The notes under the pieces were generated by a model. That model had not been told where the DNA came from and searched no databases. It was given only the letters and a program-made list of their open reading frames with translations. A stretch of DNA of 64,000 bases from Blastobasis lacticolella (taxonomy: Eukaryota > Arthropoda > Insecta > Lepidoptera > Blastobasidae), in NCBI GenBank assembly GCA_905147135.1, contig LR990051.1, forward strand, positions 16,273,115 to 16,337,114, written 5' to 3'. Of this stretch, positions 33,401-48,400 are shown piece after piece. The translations under genes and the position numbers were made by a program. The first letter of the stretch is position 1. Each line of letters begins with the position of its first letter.

Positions 33401-36400
33401 GCAAAAAAAATAGTATGGATACTGGATAGCGATAATCACCACAGCTTACAATGTTTAAATAAGATTTCTACAATTTTAACTATTCGGTATTAATTAATTA
33501 AGACAGTTCTAAAAGTACAAGAGGAGGTTGTAAAACAAGTGCTGATACATTTTAATTTGATCAGATTCCATTTCCTAAGTAACCGAGTTGAGGAAATGTG
33601 TTTCTCAGAAACAGTGCACGCTCAATTCACGCTGTCAACAAACAGTGAACATACGCATTCATCATCATTATTTTAACGTTTATCCCGATCTATTCTAGGG
33701 CCCGCATCCTACTTTTCTTCATCCACTTCGCCCGGTTTTCAGCATTGTCACGTCGTAGGCCATTGACTCTCGCATCCGATTCGGCAATGTCAATAAATCC
33801 AGGATCCGACAGTCTTTTCTGGTACCGACAGGTTCAGACACCTGTTTCCCACGTATTTATTCTTGCACATTAAGAACATTAAACAAATATCTTTTGCAAC
33901 TGATTCTCTATTATACGTATAGTCCTAATTGGCAACGGCCGTGCGACCATGGTCGTACGACCAATAGGAGACCTCAAAACCATCCGTAGCACAACGATGG
34001 TCGCACGACAGTTGCCAATTAGAACAGCGCCTATAATTGCGTCCTTAACTTGTACTTACCTTCATAAAAAGCTTTGAATCCCCTATGAGGCTTGGGCTTG
34101 GGCCCTGGCTGGTAGATGACAGTCAGTCTGGACCCCGTGGACCGCATCATGGGGCCCTTGCCAGAACCACAGATGCGGCCGAGTACAGGAGCGTCGGGCA
34201 TGTACCCGTCACGGACTTCCACCCACTCGGAACGGCAGTCCTCGGATTTGTGGATGTCGATTTCTGGGGACAATTGGTTTTATGTAGTTAATTTAAATTC
34301 GAAGTATTTGACGGCCTTTTTGAATGTTGAAGAGATCGTGGATATGTGGTCTTTACTGCAAACAGCACAGACAGCGTTAAACTTTCGACATCTTATAAAT
34401 GAAGGGCAACATCATAAAAAATTGATGAAGTTTAAAGTAATAGTAATGGTACGTGAGTGCTGCGTAATTTTGCAATAGTGCAGTGCCACAAACTTACGAG
34501 TATCTGGCCCGGTGGCCAAAACTGGAACTGGCGGCACTTACTTTTGAAATGTATTTGAAATGACTTGTTAATGACTACAACAACAGCAACGACATATGTT
34601 TGTGGTACTGTAAGTAAATTTATTTATTTATGAAGATAGCAAACATGAAAGACTTTTCAATTTATGTGATGGCATTTTGTAACTACAGTAGCTAGCAGGC
34701 CCTTGATATCGTACTGCGTTGAATGTTTCGGCATATTCTTACCAGCTATATTAAGAAAATATATCTATAGATTAATAATACTAAACTCCACAACAGCCAC
34801 AATCGTAAAGCGCTCGTACTGACCGGTGAAAATTTACGATCCACTGTTAAACTACCATTTTATTCTGACCCTTACTCTTAAGCAATGCCGTTTGCCGATG
34901 TTCGGAGTTCGAAGGGTTATTATGAGATCTGAGGGGTCACGGTGGGGTGGTGCGTTTGTGGAACAGGGTCCGGTGTAGAGGCACTTACAGTGGGCATCGG
35001 AGTAGAAACTTATTGCATCCGCTCCCCTATTTCGAGAGGCTGTAAGGGGCAAAGGGCTGTTCACAGGAAGTGAGTGATAGTTGCGATACTTTTCAAGATC
35101 TTTAAGGCAATAAGGTACAAGTGGCTCTAATCGAGTAAAAAAAGAGCAAATAAGTTTTCCTAGAATCTTTCTGGCACATTTTAGTTTTGTATTCGCATGG
35201 TCCATTCAACGATTTTTAAGATTTGTTATATTTTGTGTTAACCATGCCACATTTTATGAACCAAAATGGTCGAGCTAATTGCTATTCTACTCTCCTAGCT
35301 GGCAAAAATTTCGACATCAAAATATGTTCAGATATTAATTCATATAGCTTTAGCCCATACAAAATGCGAGTTCATAATATTAGTTTTGATAAAGCTCTTC
35401 GATATTTTATAAAATATGGGAAACAGACACTGAAACATGCACAGCCTCTCTAACGTAAAAAAAAAAGAAACAGAACGAGTAACGAAATTCGACCAACCCG
35501 TTTCATTTAAAAACTGAAACTCCACACACGATATTTTAGTTTTCAATTTCGCCGTGCTAAATTAGAGGGCGCTGTCTGCTGGTCCCACTGCGTGCTAGTT
35601 AGCCAAAGTGGAAACAGCTATCAATCAGTAGCACACTCCATCAACACAGGGGGTTGCAGGGGGTTGCTACCCCCTAGTACCACCTAGTATCCCCGGGGTA
35701 CTACAGGGTAACTTTTACGCTCTCCCGGTGTAGTAAAATTTCGATTTGAAGTCCATCAATGTAGCGGCAAACTTCTTGTGGTTGAAATTTTGTTTGGTTC
35801 GCTTTGGCTTTTGTTGGAACAATAAGGCTCAGCTTCGAAAGATTTCTATGGACGGTTTATTATCCTTAGGTACATAGAAAATACAGTCAAGTCCATTTTA
35901 GAGTCTGTATATACCTATGATAACTCCTCCTATTCACGCAACAGATGCGGTTGTCTCTATAACTCAGAAAATTATTTCCGGAGAGTTTAAATGTGTAATA
36001 CATGGTCATCTTGGCGTTATATCCCGGTTATGCTCGGTATTTGGCAGGTCAGGTAATTCTGAACTCCTCGACCCTGTTAACAGGGTAACCTGACCAGATT
36101 GGATCATAGTTACAGATCCAGTCGTTCAGAGACTGTTCAAACACTCTTAGGGTCCCCAGCTTGGTGAACGGTATTACGAGGCACATCTAACGAGTGATAA
36201 GCTCGTTGCAGTGCTGAAGTTCGACTAGCAACAAAGTACGAAACACTTACGGACTCTCCGTTCGTTGCTTAACTTTGATTATCGGTGTCGCTACCTCTAG
36301 ACTAGGGTAGCTAAATAACAAAAACACTGAATTCAATAAACTGTATGTTTATATTACCTAACATAACCTAACTGACAGACAAAAGTCGGATAACCCCCGA

Positions 36401-39400
36401 CCAAGTTTATATATACTCAAATATTTTCTAAATTATTAAAGCGATTTTAATGAAATAAATCTAGAAACCATCTCGATTAAACTGGCTTTTAAATATAAAA
36501 ACCCGCTTCCAAATCGGTCCATCCGTTCGGGAGAAACGATGCCATAGACAGACACTAACCTCTACTGATTCACAGGCACATACGTCACACTGGTGTTTAA
36601 CCCTCTTTTCTTGTTGGGTGTTTAAAATCATCCTTTCTAAATAATTTCATTTTACAATATCTAACTAGCGAAAACTTCTGCGGGGGATCAGCCTACTAAG
36701 TGCGCGAGCCGAAGTTTCTATGGAACCGCAAAGTAAGACAGATACCATTTTGTGTCCGAGTGTCTCCGAGTGAAATCAAGGAATGTTTGAAAGCCTTAGC
36801 AGGAGATTATTTGTAAACAGTTCTAGATTGTTACCTAAGCCGGACGTTGATAAGTTTTATTTATTTTAGTATCTCAAATCAAATATTACTTACAGATATG
36901 AAATAATGGATTCGAGGTAATAGTTATGAGGAGATAAGTACAGGATCCCAGTTGTTATTATATTATCAAATATTCGATTAAAGCTAGTATTTCCTAGTAT
37001 CTTTCATCATCACAGCCCATAACAGTCCACTGCAGGACTTAGGGCCTCTCCCACGAAAGCTCCTCGCTTGGCGGACGGGTTTGAGATCGCAGTGTTATAA
37101 ATATAACAATGCAAACAGCTGCTGTCGAATGCAATCGAAAGCGTAAAGGGTTGGTGCTATTGTACTCTGCCGGACACCACACGGCCAGCTAATATCTTTG
37201 GTGGAAAATAATCTTAAACAGATACATCATTGTTCGAGGAACACCACGTTCACTGAACCATTTACCGAAATATTGTGTTTCGAAATGTCTTTTCTACGAT
37301 GTAATCTACGACATTCAGGAATTTATTTCCCGATTTTCCCGCCCATTGTTTAGAAAGCCAAGCAAAACAATTTAGGTGTAGGTATCCTACATAACAATAT
37401 GGTAAGGATCCGCGCGTCCTCACATTTGCAATATAATAAATTTTCATAATGTTGCCTTTTGTCCTGAATTGTCGCGCGTACCTTTTCATTACCGGGACAT
37501 GTAACTCGTGTATCTGTCGTTATATTAATTTCGGAGCAGCCGAAATAAAGGAGGTTATAATTGGAAGTATTCGCACATAGAATTCCTGATTATCTAATTA
37601 TATCACACGTATTTACGTAAAGACGAGTGCCTTATTTCATTTATGTCCTTTGAGAAATTGGCTTTTGCTCTCTTGTGACCTAATTTGATTTGATTTGATT
37701 TATATTTAGTAGTGGTGGCTAAGAAAGTTGAATGAATGAAAAGTAATTGATTAAGTAATACTTACATTACATTTTATCGGATTATTAATTGAATTTAGAG
37801 CAAGCAGAATTTGAGCGTCGGTGGCCTAGTGGTAAAGGTATCCGACTCGCAAGCGAAACCCACTGCCGCCATGTACCAATGACCCTTTTCTGAGCTAAGT
37901 ACCTACATTAGTTTAACTCTAAGCGATGCTCTAACGACGACACCTGACATTCGCAGGCGATTGAATGTGTAACCATGATCCAATCTGTCCAAGTTCCCCT
38001 GGTAGCAGAGTCACGGAGGTTAGATGGTCGCTCCACTGTAATTACCTGATCTGCCAAATTCTGGATCATGGTCAAGGCGGACTGTGGGCCCGCATGCGCG
38101 AGAGCACCACCGGGATATTAACGCAAAAATGTTTTACTTTTCATTAATTAGCATTCGTATAATTATGATAACTATTTTAGTATTTCATTTGTGCCTTTAA
38201 TGCCTAGTACCTACAGCATGCTGTACTTTCATGTTGTATGGCTCGAAAATACAATATTTTACTATGGTTGTCATCATCATAATCATAATCACAGCCCATA
38301 ACAATCCACTGCAGAACTTAGGGCCTCTCCCTCGAAAGGGGAGATTATTGCCATAATCTCCACACTTGGCAGGCGGGCTGGAGATCGCAGTGTTTAAATA
38401 TAACAATAGAAAATGCTGCTGCCCATTTTCCACTATGGTTTTACCAAAGCAAAATTTAGGTAACGCGATATTGCGCTGCAATATCTCTTTATTTTTATTT
38501 TTTTATTCAGATAGGTACGTACGTTCAACGCACGGCTGACTCGACAATGTTCCACCAGATGGATGGTGAAACGCATACGGAATGAATAAACAAAAATATT
38601 TCCTACGCGTATTTCAAATGCAAACCAAGTATCAACAACGTTTAGGCATACTCAAAACAGAGACCAAGCTTATACTAGCTATACTTTATAGCTTTCGACT
38701 ACTTCCGCGTGGAATATTTGTATTTTATTTATTAGTACTGGCCAGGCAATTGACCGCGATCTCACCTGGAGGTAGTAAGAAAATTAAATAGAGAAATCCT
38801 ACAATGCATTTCATACTTTAATTGTTGTTATTTATTTATTATTTATTTATTATAAGTAAATAATTAATGACATTATGATTATTATTGAATGACATCTTGT
38901 ATCTACTTTTATTAGCTAGATAGAACTACTATTGACATTTTGATTAATATGCTTATTTATAATCTTGACATTTATTAATTTTTATGAGTAATTCCATTAA
39001 TTAATACAATTTTGTATCACATTTTATTTATTATGTAAGTTAAAATGGTAATTCATTTAATTAAGTTAAATAATTGGAATATTATAATAATTTTATGACG
39101 TGTAATGAAAAGTTACCAATAAATATATGTCTATGTCTATGTCTAAGTGACGATGCGGCCATATGGGAGGACCTGTCCGTTTCTAACCTCTTTACTTGAA
39201 AAAGCCAGAGTGCCTATGTACTAAGTAGGTACTCTATGTTTTAGGAATAATTTAGGTAGACCGGTATACCCATAAAGCTCAAAGAAAGCCGTCTAAAGTG
39301 GTACGGACATGTCACGAGACGATATGAGGACTACGTAGTTGAGAGAGCATTAAATCTGCCGGAGGAAAAGAGAGTCAGAGGACGACCTCTAATGCATGGT

Positions 39401-42400
39401 ACACTAGCATGAACAGCGTTATAAACGATGAAAATCTACCGGTTCCGACAACCCTAGACAGAATGTCATGGCGCAGACAAATTAGGAAAGCAGACTCCAC
39501 ATACCGTGGTGCAAGGAGGAAAACGAGACCAGTATACCCATTCATATAAGAATACTTGATAAAATCGGTTAAGTACTTTTAGCGTTAATAGATAACAAAA
39601 AAAAACATTTTTTTTTTATAATTGTGGACAAAGTCACACAACACCATCTAGCCCCAAAGTAAGCAAAGCAAAGCTTATGTTATGGGTGCTAGATAACTGA
39701 TAAACTACTTATATTCTTTTTAAATACATACTTTTTATACATATAACACCCTGACCCGTAACAGAAATTAAAATTCATAATTTTAATTTTTGCCCGGCCG
39801 GGAATCGAACCGGGAATCGAACTCTTGCGTGGCAGACCGGCATGTTGACTACTGAACCACTCAGGTCGTCATTTCCCAGCTCTCTTTATTATTAGTGTCT
39901 ATAGCCATCGAATTTATCAGATTAATATTAAATAGTATGAACCGAGAAACATTGCAATATTCGCTATGCGGTTGCATCCAATTAAATACGGCGGCATTGA
40001 TATTGGATCCGCTCACCTGCGCTGGACATGTAAAATTAATGATGAAAAGTGAGAACGATCCAAATTGATAAGTTATTTGCATTCAGAATGTTACTATTAA
40101 TTGCCACTCAAACCTATTATTATTAACCTGTATATTATTAATTAAATATAGTTTAAAATATAGTGATCTGTGAAAGGTGTGGCATGAAAGATGATGTTGT
40201 TACAAAAATAGAAAGAGGGATGTTGAGATGGTTCGGGTATATAGAGCGAATGGATTAAAGACGATTGACGAAAGAGGTATATAGCGCGATTTGGAAAATC
40301 GACCCTTAAAAAGACGATCCAGAAAAACATTTACTGATAAAATCAGTAATGTTCCCAAAAAAGCTGGGGTAAAAGTGGCAAGAATAAAAAGAGATGTATG
40401 AAAAGAGTTGTGGATATATGCGAGGCTAGGGAGTTATTTCAGGACAGAGGAAAGTGGCCGTCCATAGTCTCTGCCTAACCCACCTGTGGGACACAGGTGT
40501 AAGCTTTATGTATAGTTGTGTATGCGCAGTATGTATGTACGTATGATGTATATTATTTCAGTGATTAATTTCTAAATACTATCCAGACTACACAATTGCC
40601 TTCGTAGAGTAGCATCATCACAGCCCGTAACGGTCCACTGCAGGACTTAGGGCCTCTCCCACGAAATGGGAGGTTATTGCCATAATCTTCACGCTTGGCA
40701 GGCGGGTTGGAGATCGCAGTGTTTAAATATAACAATGGAAAATGCTGCTGCCCATTTTCCAGACTACGGAGACTCTTGATCTTTTGCCTATTTCATTTTC
40801 ATTTTCATTTTCATTTTCCTATGAGTGTAAGGGGTTGGTGCTATTCCACTCTGCCGGACACCACACGGCCAACGGCGTAGAGCATCATCTTGATCTAATT
40901 TGAGTAAATGTTTTAGGTATATTAGGTAAAGGTATTTCACAAGTTTCAAAACTTTATTAATTTGTTTCTCAAGGAATAATTACTGTGTTACTATTTATAT
41001 ACGAAACCGTATACCGTCTTGTTTTATTTGTTCATACAGTGTTATATTAACTCAGTGTTACGATAAAATCAGAATTGTGATTTTCTGGTACCACTATACA
41101 AAATATATAAAAATTTAACCGGTTGGACGTTCTTTCCCGATCGACTAGCTAGGTAAAAATAGAAAATAGGTCGCTAAATGTATTATGTAGTAACCCACCA
41201 AACCAATACAGGGGACAAAGATTTATTGTGGCCAGCCTTTGTAATTCTCAACACAAGACCGTGGGAAGGTAAGATACAATAAATTCCAATTGAAGCCATT
41301 CCAGATGCCTGAGATTTCTACTTTTAATTTGCATGGGTCTTAAGTTTACTGGGTCAATTAATTTGTTCGGAGTATATGGTTTCAAAAAGGGCTTTTTTAT
41401 ACTATTTTGCAACGAATGATTAGACAACCCACCTGATGGTAAACGGTAACCATTGCCCAATACATCTATGAACCTTTTTCATGTCGCAAAAATACTGAAC
41501 CGCAAGGACTGACTCATGCGGTTCATTTTGTGGGCGCTGGCCGGCCAACTTTTTTTTTTTATTTTTTTTATTATAAATAGTCTTGCATTTAACCCCAACT
41601 CACCTGTCACTCAAGTCGAAGATGTAGCACGCGTGCCTAGAAGATACCTATTAACTTTTGACTACTTCCGTCAACCCCCTACCTGGACGAGCTCGTTAAA
41701 TGATCCCTTTGTGTTTCCTATAGTTTTTTGACACTAATCCTATTTCAATAAATAATTTGGATTTTGACTGAATCTACGAAGCCAAACCGTACTTCCCTGC
41801 GCTTCATCCTAAAATTCACACAACCGTCTATAATCCACAATATAGCTTGGTCAGTCTCACGGTTGTATTATAATAGTATCGCGCTACCGATTCCAGTTTT
41901 GACAGCGGACGTCTTGTTAAGCCCTTGCCGAGACAAATGGTCGGCCAGTCGGTCAGGCAGCCATAATGCGCTTGCCTTTGTTATTGTGACAAGATTCGCG
42001 TTATTATATACCTCGGTGATGGATCGGTTGAAGTGGCCCGTCTTCGGAGAGTGCCGTTTTTGTGAGACTAGAGGTACGAAACTCCGTGGGGATAGTGGGT
42101 AGTGGAAGACATAATGATGATAGAAACAAACAGTTTAATTATTTATCTGTTTCTTACTAACTTTAAAGTGGGTCATCCCTAGAAATTATAAACAACAATG
42201 CTAACTCTCCATTCTAAGCGATAACAGAATCATTTACAGAGCGCGCGCGAGTTCACGTACATCGCCATCTCACTAGCTGGATGCGGAAGGCACAGGACCG
42301 GCCTTCGTGGAGATCTCTGGAGGAAGCCATTGCGATGCAGTGGGCGTTCGGGTGATATGATGATGATGATGATGAGCTCACTCGCTCAAACGGCAACCGA

Positions 42401-45400
42401 GTAAGATGGCGATATATCGCGCCTTGTATAATCGCTACTAGAATTATTTAAGCGGTAGTGTACAATGGACATGAACTCGTGCGCGCACTATAGGTTTCAT
42501 GTACTTTCTCTAAGCTTTCTTGTGTACAATAAGTTGTAAAATAAATAAACAAGGCAGTCCCGTACAATAACCGAGAAACATACAGAAACGGTAGACGGTG
42601 CGGGAGAAACAATAAGATAAGGTGAAGGAAGAGATACATAATTAAATATAAGCGTTAAAAGAAATTAAGTATACTATGAAGAAGAACAGTTTTCAAATCC
42701 GTAGCTACCTTTGAAATATAAACCAGCAATATACTAAGTAAACTTTGAAGTTGGGCATAACACTCTTCGCGAAACTGATTGGGAGAGGAAAAAATAAGGT
42801 AAGGCTACAACAAGTTTCCACATTCGCATCCCTGTGAAAAGGAGGAGCGAACAAAAGTAATTGAAACTTGGACACTTAATGTCCAAATGATGATTAAATG
42901 AGCCTCTTGGTGCGTTAATGCTTCGTTGAGTGTGCAGTTTTGTTCTTAGCGAAACAATATCACATGGATAAGTGTGGTTATAAAAGAAGAAGTTTTGTTT
43001 TGGTTACTTAGGTGGGAGTTTAATGCTTTGACTCGAATTACGTTACCTCGATGAATCTACCTCGACGGTACATTTCATGAATGGGTTGGTACTGCGAAAA
43101 GTTAAATAAATAAAATATCATCATCATCACAGCCTATAACAGTCTGCTGCAGGGCTTTCGGCATCTCCCCCGAAAGGGAAGGTTATTGACAAAATCTCGA
43201 AATTTTTTTAGAGACCCAAGATTTCTTTTCGTTGCTAAAAATAAGTAAAGAAACCGGTCCGGCCTGACATCCTTGTAAGTACTATCGCCACAAAGTGGAT
43301 TTTTTCTTATACTCGATGACGTAGGATAACCTACGGCCTTACGGCACCCTTACAGTCTATAAATAGAGTAACCGATCGTGCGAGACTATGATTTATCAAA
43401 AAATTATGAACAGTAGCCAAATTCAGCGTCTTGCGAGCGTAGAATGAGCGTCAAGGGGCTTTACTTTTGTGGATCGGGACGAACGGATATCAATTGTAAT
43501 TATCGACATGAAAAATTCAATATTTTTCAAAATAAATTGGCAACATCGAAAGCTAATGGTTCAAAAAGAGGGAAAATCAGCGTTATCTTCAAAATATTGA
43601 ATGCCGAAAATCAAAGCTGAAAAACGTTCGACTTCGAGCGGATTAGGCGCAAAATGCCACGTTTGCAAAATGACATATTGAAACGTCGCCTACCCCTACG
43701 TAAAAAGGGTGTGACGGCATGTTCCTATGTATTATTTACGCTCTTTTCTGGCACACGCCCCGCACACAAATATTACAATTTAATAAGTGCTCTCCTAATG
43801 CATTAGCCCATCCAAGTATTTGCTTTGCTTGAAAGAGCCCTCATACGCACAAGGTTGGCAACTTTTATCCGAATACAATTTCGTGCTCTCAAAATCTGAT
43901 ATCCCTAAATCCTCGTATTGGAGAAGGCCATTATAATATTAGGGTGGGATCTATTGTGGCGAGGTTCCTAGCAAAAGAGCATTGTCAGTGGCCACTCGAA
44001 GTGTTTACAAAGGTCCTGGGTGCCCAATTTTGGCAAAGACCGTTGGGTTGGTCCTTCAGACGAGCCAACTGTTATCAAGAGGCCACCTCAAGTCCTTTTG
44101 TTTGAAATTCAGCGGTCTAAAATGTTACTTTACGTAGATATAGAAAATGTCAAATGTGTTTTATACGATTTACGTCGGTTAAATGAATATCGTAACTATC
44201 GCATATGCCTAAAAAGTTGATTATTATTCCAACTAGCGCCAATTCATGATTCTATATTATCAAAATATACTCGTAGATACGAAACACGGGCAGCGTCATT
44301 TACGTAACGGTTTACATATCCAAGAGTAATTAAATTCACGAATAGTTGTTCATCACAATTCGCTAATCATCACAAATCAATATTATCGTGTCGTCAGCCA
44401 CTCTTTATTTATATACCACTAAAATTAGTAGTTACTCCAGCGTATTGACATATCTCCGCAAACCATGGACCACCCGGTTTCATGCTTGGCGTGTCCTGAA
44501 ACTTGTACAATGGAGGACTTGTTCGAGGCCAGTTCAAACGCTGTATGCGTCGCCGAATACTGGGCAAATAAACTGTAAGTCAGAGTTTAGTCCATCGACT
44601 CAATAAGAAAAAGAAGCGTATTGATGTGAGTATTACACACGAGCGGTATCTTTCACGTGCTGCAACCCTGTAAAATCGGTTCATTCCTTTCTTCAAGAAA
44701 ACACTCCGTGTTGTATTCTCTAGAGAAAACCTCTCAAGGGAGAGAGGGGCCGTCGCGGTTGCTTTTGGAAGTCAACTGTGAAGTAAGGGTTATCGTCAAA
44801 TCTTCGACTCGGAAAGAAGGTACAGATGGCACCAGTCTACTCGTGACCATGGTACGCACAACCGTCCCACAACAATTGTCTATAGGCACCTCTTAGGTGG
44901 CAGATGACTTGGCAGATGGTGGCCTCTTTACGTCAGCTGAACCGTCTGTGCCTGTGTAAATATCGAGGTAAAAATAATTATAACCATGGTGATAAAGCCG
45001 ATATGTGTAACTCAGAAACGTTACTATGAGGTCTCATAGCAACTCACTAGTGCTTAGAGTTCCAACTGACAATACATCAGTGGCGATAGAACGAATTGAC
45101 CAATCTTAAAGCCGTATTTAACGCAGCGCGTTCACGTACACAAAAGCACTGTGAGAACGCTTAGAAAGATTTCCTTAACATTTTACAAGGTATTTTTTGT
45201 GAATACGGGTGTAATGCCTAGAAAAAAAGAGTTTACTAACATCATCCATCTGTGGTTATCAGCGAGTACCTTTAATTGGCTTAACTGTACTCTCTATCTA
45301 TCTACTCATAGTATGTAATGTGTTTTTATAAGCTGTCGGTACTCAAATAAATAAATAAATAAATCCATGTCAGTGGTATGTCAGTCGCGTAATGTTAAAA

Positions 45401-48400
45401 TTAAAAACAGTTGTTCCATCTGTCACCACAGCAAACTCTTTTGTATTGTGTACCAAACTGAACTTACCCAGTAAGAGCGTCGCTGTTTTATCAATTGACA
45501 TGACATTTAAAAACACTTAAAAACACAGAAACACTTGGCGATGCTTAGTTACAGCTTAAGCCACCTAGTCAGATATTGTGGTGCTGTAAGGTGTACTAAC
45601 CTGTGATATTAAGCACGACCCGGACGCCGTGTGTGGCGACGATGCGCCACTCGCAGCGCTCCGCGGTTGCCGGAGCCGCTTCGGAGCCCCAGCCGGGCGA
45701 GTTGAACCAGCCAGAGTTGGCGAGCAGGGTCTTGCCGCATTCTGTTGAGGATATTGAAACCATTAAAATGATCATACATACATACTCAAGCCTATATCCA
45801 GACAGAGTCTATCGGGTGCCATAAGCTACGATCCTGACACAATTAGTTTGCTTCTTCCACATTCATACATAAAAAAATACCGTCACGAAGCCGTAAACTG
45901 TTTATCCAGTCTCCTCAGGTCCCCAGCGGAAGACCTTGGTCAACCTCGCTTCGCCAACTATATTAGAAGGCACTATTAATGAGTGGTGAGCTCGTTGTGG
46001 TGCTGAAGTTCAACTATACTACGATCCAGTTTCCGAACATTGCGAGTATTGCTTAATTTGGTTATCGGTCACGCAAGCACGATGCCACTAGACCAGCGCG
46101 GCGTTCTTACGTCAATAAAAAGCCTTGTACGGAACTAGTTCGGGTACGAATAGTACACTGCCGCCGATCTATGAGCGCTTGTCGAATGTAGCCGAGTTTA
46201 GCCGACGGGTTCCAATCGTCAGTAGCAGTGGAGTCGTTACGGAGCCATAGAGGGTTTCTTGATCCTAGTACGGAGTATGTATGTAGGATCCTAGTACATC
46301 TTGGCTATACCCGCTGGACTGTTGCGCTGTATACGTCATCGTCGATCGGACAAATCACCAAAGAGATCAATCATGAACAAGTAACCGGCTGTCCGGTTGT
46401 ATGATAAAGTAAACCGCGCGCTGGCCAAATAAAAACAAACGTTTGTGAAAAAATAAAAAACGCGTGAAATGCATTCCCCCTCATTCATTCGATCGTTCTG
46501 CGTTCCCCTGATTTTTCTCTTCCCATCATATCTCTCTCAGCAGATCTATATCAGATATGAGAGTCAGTGCACTCTATCCACGACTCGCCTCAATCAGTTC
46601 AATTTACATATTAAACATAATTTGATTATTGAAACTTACGTAAACCTAATGCCAAACATCACAAATCGACAATATGGCGATTAATGTAGTTCAATTAATT
46701 CAATGATCATGTACCGTGTTGCCGTTCAACAATAAATGAAACCGTATTTGTAGAGGCACTTTAGGCGCTGACCCAAAATTAATTATTTGATTAAATTGAA
46801 ATAGAAAACCGCGTATTAATACAGCTTCAACTCAGCAATGTAACGCGATATTGGGACCTTTTGATCACTTTTAGCTTCCAAATTGGTTGTTACATTTGCG
46901 GTTCGCTTTGTACATCTAAAGTTTAATTAATAACTCAAACTAAGTATCAATTTCGAACAATGAAAAGTAAAGTGTAGGCCTCCTGTGCTATTTATATCTT
47001 TGTGCGTGGGTACGCTTTGGAAAAGTACTCTTCTCTACTCTATTCTATTTATACATTGGTATATTGGTATCTAGATGTACGTCTTTGCGGTGAGAACAAG
47101 GGACTACTCTGGGGCCTTATTTTTGACACCGCTACTTACTGCGAGTGTAAAAAGGTAGGTAGCGAGTTCTGAAACTGTAGGAGTAGTCTGTTATCATGCA
47201 CTTTAGACATATGACGTTGAACAGAAGTGGCGTCGCGACTTTGTTTTGCAGTTATATAGGCACTATGTAGGTATTATGAAATAATTAAGCATTAATAGGT
47301 ACTCACTAGCACATTTGTATAACAGGTTCGTTTGGGCGATGTCGCTGATACTCAGCCGGACTCTCTGCCCGATCTCCGGCCTCTTCTTCCCGTGTACTTC
47401 AAGCGGCAGGATGGTATCCAGATAGGTGCCCCTACTGAATGTGTTCCTCGCGTAATGCATGATGGAATCATAGTCGTAGGTCTGACCGAGAGAGTTCACT
47501 TCTTCATCGGTCAGTTTGTTGAAGTTGTATTCTTGTCCTGGAACAATAAAGATGGTTACAGTTGCATAATTTGTGTGTGAGAAAAGTCGGGAACATAGCA
47601 CGCTCTTGTGGCTCTTCTCGAGTGGCTACCATGTACCCGAACAACGTAAATAGGCCCCCTACAAGGGACTGACGACCTTGTAAAGATCGCAGGTACCAGC
47701 TGGATGCGGAACGCACAAGACCAGACTTTGTGGAAATCTTTGTGGGAGGCCTATGCCCAAAAATGGGCTTCATTCACCTGATGTGATGATGAGTCAGGTG
47801 GACTAGTCGTTGGTAAATAGCATACGCCAATTTCGGTGTCGTATTTTCCTCATCCGCGTCGATAGAGACGAGGCTCTACAAAGTAGGAGTAATATCACCG
47901 CCTACATCTGTATTTGACTGCAATCACACTTGCATACTCGCACACGATTTTCGCGGAAATTTCAGTTACGCTGTGCCAACACAAGAAGCATATTGAATTT
48001 CGACATAAATTAATTTGAAGCCTAGTATTTTGTAACAACAAAACTGCATTTCGTTAAAATCCGTTCATTATTTGTCGAGTGAAGGAGTAACAAATATTTA
48101 AATATCCTTGCAAAATATATCAACTAGAACATCAAGTAGCCAGCTTTCTGGGCACCATTCCCGAGGGCAGTGATTTGGATGACTTTTTTTAGTTTTAGTT
48201 GATTTGTTATGGTTTTGTAAATATTAAATATACAGAAAAAAAAGAAGAACTACCACGATTATATACACAGTGGAATGGCCCACCATTTAGATTCACTTTC
48301 TGGATATACCATCCAAATACGATTCCACCAAAAACATTTCAAGTGAAATTGGTTGGCCAGGCCTCGTAAGTCTTTAACTTTCGTGTTATTTATTTACAAA

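Noticed and set aside
34116..34478. 120-residue plus-strand open frame
   Set aside because: It is antisense to the tolloid CUB1 exon and has no protein-like features beyond it.
37815..37880. Candidate tRNA gene
   Set aside because: Box A-like and box B-like words are present, but there is no cloverleaf; it is the head of a SINE that recurs across the window.
39795..39870. Candidate tRNA gene on the minus strand
   Set aside because: GGTTCGATTCC and a box A-like segment occur, but the sequence repeats at 3.7, 16.7 and 58.6 kb as a SINE head and contains a duplicated box B region.
44657..44896. 79-residue plus frame
   Set aside because: No domain, partly overlaps family H repeat sequence and shows no coding bias.
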